Of a stretch of 64,000 nucleotides of DNA, positions 18,801-25,380 are shown in pieces. The stretch's first letter is position 1. Every line of letters begins with the position of its first letter. This DNA comes from Planctomyces sp. (GTDB lineage Bacteria; Planctomycetota; Planctomycetia; Planctomycetales; Planctomycetaceae): assembly GCA_016795105.1 (NCBI GenBank), contig JAEUIH010000002.1:124001-188000 (forward strand), written 5' to 3'. The position numbers were made by a program, and so were the translations under genes. The notes beneath the pieces are model-generated. The model saw only the letters and a list, made by a program, of their open reading frames with translations. It did not search any database and had not been told where the DNA came from.

Positions 18801-20003
18801 GCTCACCTGATTCTGAGCGAAGATAATTCAGCTGCGCGGCTGCTGACGCGTCCCGGGGAAGCGATCTACAATGATGCCAACGGGCTGTTGGAAGGGAACC
18901 ACCCGTTTCAGGTCGCGTGGCTCGATGAAGAGCGTCGAGAACAGGCAATTACAGAAATGTTGGCTGTTTCCGCGGCGAAGTCATTCAGTCATCCGGGCAG
19001 AATGGTGGTCTTTGAAGGGAATGTGCCTCCCGCTGTTGAACTCTGCGAACCTCTGAATGACTGGATGAAGATGCCCGTGCATCCGGAAGTCGATGGTATC
19101 GCTGGTGTTGCTCCGGAATTGAGCCTGTGGCTCGGAGAGCCCGTTGCAATTGCTGCTCCAACAACTCTGAACCTGCGTCGAGCGACCGGTCAGAATCTCT
19201 TGATCGTGGGACAGGACACCAGTGATGTGGATACGATGCTCGTGATGTCGGCGGTCGCATGCAGCCGCAGGTCAGTTGTCAATGGCACAGGAACGCGTGC
19301 GTCACAACTGATCCTTCTTCATGATGGTCGCGATCGCGAATCGCTGGCTCGGCTTCGCGAACATTTCGCACTTTTGCCTCCTGAAGCAACTCGAATCTGC
19401 GGTCTGTCGGAATGTGATCAGGTGCTGGGTGAGCTGCATCAGCTTCTGACGCAGAGGGAAGAACGTGGAGCGGATGGAGAACTGTCCCTCGTATTTGCTG
19501 TTCGGGACATCGGTCAGTTCCGCAGCCTTCGCAAAGAGGATGATGAATTCAGTCTTGGAAGTTTCGGTACCCCGAAAGCAGCGACGCCCGCTGGATTGTT
19601 TGCTGATCTCGTTCGTCGTGGCTCTGCAGTCGGAATTCATGTGATTGTGTGGGCTGATACATTCAGCAATGCAATGCGATGGCTGTCGAACAGCCTGTTG
19701 AGAGAATTCGAAAACCGTGTCGCGTTTCGAATGAACCAAACGGACTCGGCCAGTCTCGTAGATACTCCGGTGGCCTCCACGCTGGTGCCTGGACGAGCAA
19801 TCCTGTACCGGGATCAGACCGGAACAGCAGAGAAATTTCGTCCATTTGCGTGGCCGACATCTGTCTGGCTCGGCAGCACTGTTGCTGTCCGTGGCGTTGT
19901 GGTGGCGGGTAACACTGTCTCGGCCGCCAGGGATCACGTCACTCACAACGTTGATGTACAGAATGACGGCGAGCTGGATATCGACTCGTTCATGATTGAG
20001 TAA
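15882..20003 (+). CDS. FtsK/SpoIIIE-family ATPase, EccC/EssC-like
   Basis: A 1373-residue membrane-anchored ATPase. Residues 1-215 are coiled coil. Two membrane helices lie near 222-241 and 260-284, and a second coiled coil spans about 290-450. Three ATPase-like modules follow. D1 (about 513-700) lacks a Walker A. D2 (about 760-1020) has Walker A GKTGSGKST (about 797-805), Walker B LLLLIDEF (about 898) and the FtsK-type GIHVVLGSQTLGG sensor region. D3 (about 1090-1330) has a degenerate loop, VGQDTSDVDT. Three FtsK modules after two membrane helices is the plan of EccC/EssC, the motor of type VII secretion. No DNA-binding gamma domain as in FtsK is visible. The long N-terminal coiled coil before the membrane helices is unusual. 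Confidence 0.88.
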   Translation: MQNLKSHLSSTIEQLEMIRERCLRRRSEVSQIQQDAAKRAGVLHDTLEQLNERHLSILKELEERHHFDFQTQFEQLELEVQQQVHAERTEGDRRLAVSQVKFEESRRELQKALDHELWVIQSICDESGEDTPVFLHSRAEELFDNQLRVVKESLDDLTQRLEQTGQYLQSCHAGTEATLPPHDHDKGNRDHYYQVLEHSSAEAMKAAQEIDSFVVPPWIQGLRMPVIGLILTLVGTVGVAAVRSDLRSFVNPEISKPDWNWLGVSALIAGGTTVLLLTVMLVLTQQKLRSRFARMLQATANARSAAESWESLSRRELQKLDANAQAWLADMTARRERRVEILKASTAENIARLTEEFQTRQADIRSQVAGRTSSLLNQWSQQNEAAEANRAAGLLRLRTEQATELRKKQTQISDDLTANENQRAAAVESVMSGWNEELRHAEDLVRSTRLLAEGLTRWPTLSSGVWQPPRQLPASLPVGDILCSLPAPPADQALEEQNHSCIELPALLRFPQETSLCIEHSADGREAALQLVRSVLLKLLTTIPPGRVQFTLIDPVGLGQSFSAMMHLADFDELLISNRIWTESTQIRERLQKVAEHMENVFQTYLRSEFETIEQYNESAGEVAEPYHFVVVAGFPQAFSEESARHLTSILTSGPRCGVHTLLTWSPDQAAPRTFDVNDLLQHCVRFKVHGGKVVPVTSSPPSGKSGSVSATHPAIEFEPLTSPGSAEYVSVVRAVGEQSRNARRVEVSFTRIAPRTEEIWTHSTADGVNLAIGRAGAARLQFMRLGKGTSQHVLIAGKTGSGKSTLLHILITNLALHYSPSEIQFYLIDFKKGVEFRTYASNHLPHARVVAIESDREFGLSVLERLDEVLQERGDLFRSRGVQDLPSFRRQSPGEEMPRLLLLIDEFQEFFVAEDRVSSRASLLLDRLIRQGRAFGIHVVLGSQTLGGAYSLARSTLGQVAVRIALQCSESDAHLILSEDNSAARLLTRPGEAIYNDANGLLEGNHPFQVAWLDEERREQAITEMLAVSAAKSFSHPGRMVVFEGNVPPAVELCEPLNDWMKMPVHPEVDGIAGVAPELSLWLGEPVAIAAPTTLNLRRATGQNLLIVGQDTSDVDTMLVMSAVACSRRSVVNGTGTRASQLILLHDGRDRESLARLREHFALLPPEATRICGLSECDQVLGELHQLLTQREERGADGELSLVFAVRDIGQFRSLRKEDDEFSLGSFGTPKAATPAGLFADLVRRGSAVGIHVIVWADTFSNAMRWLSNSLLREFENRVAFRMNQTDSASLVDTPVASTLVPGRAILYRDQTGTAEKFRPFAWPTSVWLGSTVAVRGVVVAGNTVSAARDHVTHNVDVQNDGELDIDSFMIE

Positions 20004-20012
20004 CGCAACAAA

Positions 20013-20065
20013 GTTTAGCGGCAAGCCGCAGGCGTCTGCGTAAGTTTAGCGGCTCGCCGTCAAAC
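20013..20065. repeat. Two REP-like palindromic units
   Basis: AAGTTTAGCGGC occurs at 20011 and again at 20042. The first unit folds as GCGGC-AA-GCCGC. The second forms a longer imperfect stem, GTTTAGCGGC paired with GCCGTCAAAC around TC. The units lie just after the FtsK-like gene, in a 258-bp gap that otherwise shows nothing. They may also act as a weak terminator, but no T-run follows. Confidence 0.5.
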
Positions 20066-20261
20066 GTTGCATCCTTCGGTGGGACACTGGTTTTGTAACT
20101 CAAAATCGCAGGCAACTCTCCCAAAACTGAATGGTCTCTGCTGCCAGTGGGCTGACTTCTCGCTTGAGACCTCCTACTTTGCGCAGGTTCTGAGTGATTG
20201 ATAGTCGACAGTAGATGCAATCAGCAGTGAAGCCACATTTGCCTGAAGAAGGAGAGCCGCT

Positions 20262-21488
20262 ATGACCCATCCGGAAGTCGCCGTGCTGGCAATTGCAACA
20301 CTGGACACGAAGGGAGACGAACTTCAGTGGGTTGTACAATGCCTCCGCACAGTTGGTGTACCTGTGCGAATTGTTGATGTCGGCAGTCAGGGTCCGCCAC
20401 AGATCAAACCGGATACAGACAGATATGAAGTCCTGAGTGGCTCGGGATATTCTGCCGAGCAGGTCATGTCTGCAGATCGAGGCGGCGCGGTCACGATGAT
20501 GGGCGATGCACTTTCCCGATGGGTCGTTCAGGAACATTCCAGAGGAGCGATCCTTGGGATCATTGGTATCGGAGGCAGTGGCGGAACATCCATTGTGACT
20601 CAGGCGATGCGGGCAATGCCCGTGGGCCTGCCGAAGCTGATGGTATCAACAGTTGCCAGCGGGCAGGTTGGACCGTATGTGGACTGCAACGACATCTGCA
20701 TGATGTATTCGGTGGTTGACGTCGCAGGGCTGAATGCAGTATCAACACAGGTCCTTGCAAACGCGGCACATGCGATGGCAGGAATGGTCCACTGGCCGAT
20801 TCCGAAGATCTCTGTGAAGCCAGCCGTCGCAATGACGATGTTTGGCGTCACTACACCCTGCGTGACCGCTGTTCGAAAGTCGCTGGAAGCCGAGGGCTAC
20901 GACTGTCTCGTCTTTCATGCCACCGGTACCGGCGGTCGAGCGATGGAGAAGCTGGTGGAATCCGGGTTAGTTCAGGGAGTTCTCGACATCACCACAACAG
21001 AGGTGGCTGATGAAGTCGTCGGCGGAGTGTTTCCGGCAGGTCCTCGGCGATTTGACGTAACTCTTCAAAAGAGAATCCCCTACGTGATGAGCACTGGTGC
21101 CCTGGACATGGTGAACTTTGGAGCAAGAGACACGGTTCCGGAGCACTTTCGCAGCCGAAAACTGTATGTTCACAATCCAATGGTCACTTTGATGCGAACA
21201 ACTGTTCAGGAGAACAAGACTGCCGCTCAATGGATTGCCAGCAAAATCAACGCCAGCAATTCGCGGTTCAGTCTGTTGATCCCGGAGGGTGGCGTTTCAT
21301 CACTGGATGCACCTGGAATGGCGTTTCATGATCCAGAGGCCGACTCTGCTTTGAACGCTGAATTGGAAGCCCGGATCAATCAAACACCTGAGAAGCAGGT
21401 CATTCGTCTTCCTTATCATATTAACGCCCCGGAATTTGCTGACGCACTGGTGAACGAATTTCTGCGGCTATGTCGAACCACGAGTTGA
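20262..21488 (+). CDS. Tm-1-like ATP-binding protein (UPF0261)
   Basis: A 408-residue protein of the UPF0261/Tm-1-like family. It is recognised by the start VAVLAIATLDTKGDEL, the GIGGSGGTS nucleotide-loop region (about residues 103-111), and the second-domain signatures VFHATGTGGRAMEKL and LDITTTEVADEVVGG. The tomato Tm-1 homologue binds ATP and a viral replicase; bacterial members often sit beside a PEP-hydrolase-like TIM-barrel gene, which is absent here. GGAG lies 7 nt before the ATG. The biochemical role in bacteria is unknown. Full length, no missing motifs noted. Confidence 0.92.
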   Translation: MTHPEVAVLAIATLDTKGDELQWVVQCLRTVGVPVRIVDVGSQGPPQIKPDTDRYEVLSGSGYSAEQVMSADRGGAVTMMGDALSRWVVQEHSRGAILGIIGIGGSGGTSIVTQAMRAMPVGLPKLMVSTVASGQVGPYVDCNDICMMYSVVDVAGLNAVSTQVLANAAHAMAGMVHWPIPKISVKPAVAMTMFGVTTPCVTAVRKSLEAEGYDCLVFHATGTGGRAMEKLVESGLVQGVLDITTTEVADEVVGGVFPAGPRRFDVTLQKRIPYVMSTGALDMVNFGARDTVPEHFRSRKLYVHNPMVTLMRTTVQENKTAAQWIASKINASNSRFSLLIPEGGVSSLDAPGMAFHDPEADSALNAELEARINQTPEKQVIRLPYHINAPEFADALVNEFLRLCRTTS

Positions 21489-21629
21489 AAAGTGTGCCGC
21501 CCGAACTCAACATCGAGAAACATGCTCACCGCGGAGTTTGACGTGGAGTGCGAAACCGCATAAAACGCTGTGCAAAATGATGCTCAGCAAGTGAGCGTTC
21601 AGCTTCTTACCACTTCGGGGACATCCGAA

Positions 21630-23873
21630 ATGAAACGACAACATTCGACTCTTCTGACAATTCTCGGGATGACCACGCTGAGCACATCGGTGGTCCTTGC
21701 GGAAGATCCATCGCAGTCGCAGTTCGGTCCTGCCAACCCACTGACTTCGACGAAAGATAACAGAGTGGTTTTCACGAGTTTGAATTTTGAAACGGGAGCC
21801 AGCGTGACGGGAACGAACCTGACAGAGAATCCGTTTTTTGAGCCCAGTCCTTTGCCGTTTCACACGCCGGCCTTCGACAAAATTACCGACGAAGCCTACC
21901 TCCCGGCATTTGAGCAGGGGATGAAAGAGCAGCTCGCAGAGATCGAAGCTATTGCTTCTCAGAAGGATGCACCTTCGTTTGAAAATACCATCACCGCCAT
22001 GGAAAAGACGGGGGCATTGTTAACTCGTGTCAGCAATGTGTTCTTCAACATGACTTCTGCTCATACGAACCCGCAGATCCAGAAGATTCAGGCGGAAGTT
22101 GCCCCACAACTGGCAGCACATTCTGACAACATCCTGTTGAACCGCGATCTGTTTGGTCGGGTGAAGGAGCTTTACACAAATCGAGACGACCTGAAGCTGA
22201 ATGAAGAGCAGCAGCAGGTGCTCAAGGAAAGCTACGAACGCTTTGTACGTGCCGGTGCGATGCTTTCCGACGAACAACAAACGCGGATTCGAGCAATTAA
22301 TGAAGAGTTGTCGTCATTGACGACTCAGTTTCAGGACAACCTGCTTGCGATCACCAAAGAACGATCGGTCGTGATAGATCGAGTGGAAGATCTTGATGGC
22401 ATGACAGACGGCGATATCGCTGCTGCTAAAGAAGCCGCAACGGCACGAGGTCTGAACGACAAGTATCTGCTGAACATCACCAATACGACTCGTCAGCCGA
22501 TACTCAGCTCTCTCAATCGTCGTGAAACTCGGCAAAAGGTGTGGGAAGCTTCGGCTTACCGCGGACTCGGGCGTGATGGGGGCCTGGATAACCGACCTTT
22601 GGTACTGAAATTGGCTCGGCTTCGTGCAGAGCGAGCGGCTATCCTTGGATTTGAAAATCACTCCGCTTACCAGCTGCAGAATCAGATGGCGAAGAATCCT
22701 GACGCTGCACGCAAGATGCTGACCGACCTCGTTCCGGTTGTTGTTTCGAAGACTCGAAAAGAAGAAGAAGAGATTCGCAAAATCATCGCTGCCGAGGGCG
22801 GCAGTTTTGAAGTGATGCCATGGGACTGGGAGTATTACGCAGAGAAAGTCCGGAAGGCAAAATATGACGTGGATGAAGCGGCGGTAAAGCCCTACTTTGA
22901 ACTGGATTCAGTCCTGAAGAACGGCGTCTTCTTCACGATGAACAGACTTTACGGAATCGAGTTTCGGGAACGTAAAGATCTTCCCGTATACCATCCGGAC
23001 GTTCGAGTATTCGATGTCATCGATCATGATGGAAAACAGATTGGGCTCTTCTACGCAGACTACTTCCAGCGAGATTCAAAGCGGGGTGGTGCGTGGATGA
23101 GCTCATTCGTCGATCAATCGGGATTACTCAACGACAAACCTGTTATCGTGAATGTGATGAACATTCCACGACCAGCAGAAGGTGAGCCGGCACTCATCAG
23201 CTTTGACAACGTCACAACCATGTTTCATGAAATGGGACATGCTCTGCACGGCCTGTTTTCAGACGTGACTTATCCGTCTGTTGCAGGAACATCCGTACCG
23301 CGTGACTTTGTTGAGTTTCCGTCGACCTTCAAGGAAGACTGGGCTATTCAGCCGGAAGTGCTGTCGAACTATGCTCGGCACTACAAGACCGGTGAACAGA
23401 TTCCCAGGGCGCTGCTGGATCGTGTGATTCAGGCAAGTAAGTTCAATCAGGGATTTGATACGCTCGAATACGTGTCGGCCGCACTGCTTGACCTGGACTG
23501 GCACTCATTGTCGGCCGATGCGGTTCCTCAGGATGTTGAATCCTTCGAAAGTCAGACTCTGCAGCGGTATGGGATTGATCTGAAGGCTGTGCCTCCAAGA
23601 TACCGGACCAGCTTCTTTGCTCATATCTGGCCAGGTGGTTATTCCTCAAGTTACTATGCGTATCTCTGGAGTGAAGTGCTGGCAGCAGATGCCTTTGCTC
23701 ACTTTATGAAATCCGGTGGATTGACTCGGGCCAATGGTGAATCGTATCGGTCGAAAGTCCTGTCCAGAGGCGGAAGCCGGGACCCGATGAAGATCTACGT
23801 TGATTTTCGAAGCCAGGAACCGACGGTGGACGCGTTGCTGATTCGCCGAGGCTTGAGCTCCGGAGGGCAGTAG
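21630..23873 (+). CDS. M3-family zinc oligopeptidase, exported
   Basis: A 747-residue peptidase of the M3 family (Dcp/oligopeptidase A type). The start ATG 21630 gives a signal-like N-terminus, MKRQHSTLLTILGMTTL, with cleavage near VVLAED; an upstream GTG is less likely. The zinc site FHEMGHALHG (about residue 532) provides two His ligands and the catalytic Glu, and the downstream third ligand lies in the FVEFPSTFKEDW region. The C-terminal substrate-binding motif FFAHIWPGGYSSSYYAYLWSE matches peptidyl-dipeptidases. It would cleave short peptides in the periplasm. It stands between Tm-1-like and pfkA with small gaps, all on the same strand. Confidence 0.93.
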   Translation: MKRQHSTLLTILGMTTLSTSVVLAEDPSQSQFGPANPLTSTKDNRVVFTSLNFETGASVTGTNLTENPFFEPSPLPFHTPAFDKITDEAYLPAFEQGMKEQLAEIEAIASQKDAPSFENTITAMEKTGALLTRVSNVFFNMTSAHTNPQIQKIQAEVAPQLAAHSDNILLNRDLFGRVKELYTNRDDLKLNEEQQQVLKESYERFVRAGAMLSDEQQTRIRAINEELSSLTTQFQDNLLAITKERSVVIDRVEDLDGMTDGDIAAAKEAATARGLNDKYLLNITNTTRQPILSSLNRRETRQKVWEASAYRGLGRDGGLDNRPLVLKLARLRAERAAILGFENHSAYQLQNQMAKNPDAARKMLTDLVPVVVSKTRKEEEEIRKIIAAEGGSFEVMPWDWEYYAEKVRKAKYDVDEAAVKPYFELDSVLKNGVFFTMNRLYGIEFRERKDLPVYHPDVRVFDVIDHDGKQIGLFYADYFQRDSKRGGAWMSSFVDQSGLLNDKPVIVNVMNIPRPAEGEPALISFDNVTTMFHEMGHALHGLFSDVTYPSVAGTSVPRDFVEFPSTFKEDWAIQPEVLSNYARHYKTGEQIPRALLDRVIQASKFNQGFDTLEYVSAALLDLDWHSLSADAVPQDVESFESQTLQRYGIDLKAVPPRYRTSFFAHIWPGGYSSSYYAYLWSEVLAADAFAHFMKSGGLTRANGESYRSKVLSRGGSRDPMKIYVDFRSQEPTVDALLIRRGLSSGGQ

Positions 23874-23957
23874 ACGTCTTACTGGCCTGGGTTGGACTTT
23901 GACCGAGTGTATGCTTCTGACGAAAATGATCGAACTTGCAAAAGGGAATGCGAACGA

Positions 23958-25331
23958 ATGAAACGGATTGGGATCCTGACAGCGGGCGGCGACACTCCGG
24001 CGTTAAATGCAACGATCTATGGAGCCGTTGAACGAGCCAACCAACTCAACATCGATGTGTTTGGATTCCAGCGAGGTTATGCGGGACTCCTTCATGACCG
24101 TGTCCCGCATGTTCATTTGAATCCGCTTTATACGACGATTCCGGAACTTGATCCATGTCGTGGTGGAACGTTGCTTGGATCATCGCGCACGTATATCGAT
24201 CATGAATCCACAGAGTATCTGCAAATCGCGAAGGAGCACCTGAAGAAACTCAATATTGATGGACTGATTTGTATCGGCGGAGATGGGACAATCAACGGCA
24301 TGCAGCCGATTGCGGAGTTCATTCCGTGCGTGCTGGCACCCAAGACCATCGACAACGACCTTGGACTCAACTACATCGATGAACCCAATGAATGGGTTCG
24401 GAGACCCACTACAGAGTCGCCCGGTTATCAGGAAGTTCGAGTTCCAACAAAGGACACAGTTCGTCTCGAAGATATCATCAATTATGCAACGCCAGGTTAT
24501 GCGACAGCCGTATATGTCGTTGCACAGAGTATCGAGAGAATTCGAACAACTGCGGAAAGTCACCGGCGTGTGGCGATTGTGGAGGTCATGGGACGTCAGT
24601 CCGGCTATATCGCACTCGGATCAGCATACGGACAGCCGGACATCATTTTGATCCCGGAAGTCGCCTTCAATCTGGATGCCCTGGAAGCTCGAGTACGCCA
24701 GATTTATGAACTGCAGCAGCATGTTGTGATTGCGGTTGGAGAAGGTGTCAAGTACGACGGTGAAGGACTGGGTTCTGCGATTCCGACGTTCGATCCTGCA
24801 GGGGGAGTCAAATACACTGGAGCCGCGGATGCTGTCCGCGATATGCTCGCAAGTCGACTTGGGGATCAGTTGTTTCTTGAGATGCGGAGTTTTGAACCTG
24901 CATCCTCGGCACTGTTTACTCGAAAGGTCGGACATACTCAGCGAGGTGGCCGACCGATCCTGTTTGACCGATTCTATGCATCTCAGCTGGGTGGAAAGGC
25001 GATGGACCTGCTTGCATCAGGTGTCAGCAACGAAATCGCTACGATTCAGTATGAACCAGCAACCGGATTCTCGCTGAGCTCGATTTCAGCCAACAAACTT
25101 CGGGATCAATGGGGTGAAATTCATCCTCGGGAAGTCCATCCAACGATGTATGACCCCCGAAGGATGCACCTGTCACCTCTGGGAATCGAATACCTGCAGC
25201 CCATCTTTACAAACGCGATCGGCTGGGACGATATGGAATTCTGCCGAACGCAGATGTTCAGTCCGAGCAATCTCAATCATCGTTATCAAAGCGTCAATAC
25301 CGATATTCGGAAACGCATCCGATTTCTGTGA
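23958..25331 (+). CDS. 6-phosphofructokinase, probably ATP-dependent
   Basis: A 457-residue PfkA-superfamily enzyme for the committed step of glycolysis. The ATG at 23958 gives the canonical start MKRIGILTAGGDTPALNA. Key motifs are CIGGDGTINGM (about residues 108-118), APKTIDND (about 134-141), EVMGRQSGYIA and the C-terminal GHTQRGGRP. The Gly in GGDGT is the residue associated with ATP use, while Lys in PKTIDND is shared with PPi-dependent enzymes. This G/K combination occurs in ATP-using members such as trypanosomal PFK, so ATP is favoured. The protein is longer than E. coli PfkA (about 320), consistent with that long clade. Confidence 0.9.
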   Translation: MKRIGILTAGGDTPALNATIYGAVERANQLNIDVFGFQRGYAGLLHDRVPHVHLNPLYTTIPELDPCRGGTLLGSSRTYIDHESTEYLQIAKEHLKKLNIDGLICIGGDGTINGMQPIAEFIPCVLAPKTIDNDLGLNYIDEPNEWVRRPTTESPGYQEVRVPTKDTVRLEDIINYATPGYATAVYVVAQSIERIRTTAESHRRVAIVEVMGRQSGYIALGSAYGQPDIILIPEVAFNLDALEARVRQIYELQQHVVIAVGEGVKYDGEGLGSAIPTFDPAGGVKYTGAADAVRDMLASRLGDQLFLEMRSFEPASSALFTRKVGHTQRGGRPILFDRFYASQLGGKAMDLLASGVSNEIATIQYEPATGFSLSSISANKLRDQWGEIHPREVHPTMYDPRRMHLSPLGIEYLQPIFTNAIGWDDMEFCRTQMFSPSNLNHRYQSVNTDIRKRIRFL

Positions 25332-25348
25332 AGTGTTGATCAGTCGGA

Positions 25349-25380
25349 GGCAAGAGCGATCGTTAGAGACGGCTCTTGCC
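25349..25380. terminator. Hairpin between convergent pfk and tolC genes
   Basis: GGCAAGAGC (25349-25357) pairs perfectly with GCTCTTGCC (25372-25380) around a 14-nt loop. The structure spans the short gap between two convergent genes and overlaps the 3' end of the TolC-family gene. No long T-run is present, so termination is inferred from position. Confidence 0.4.
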
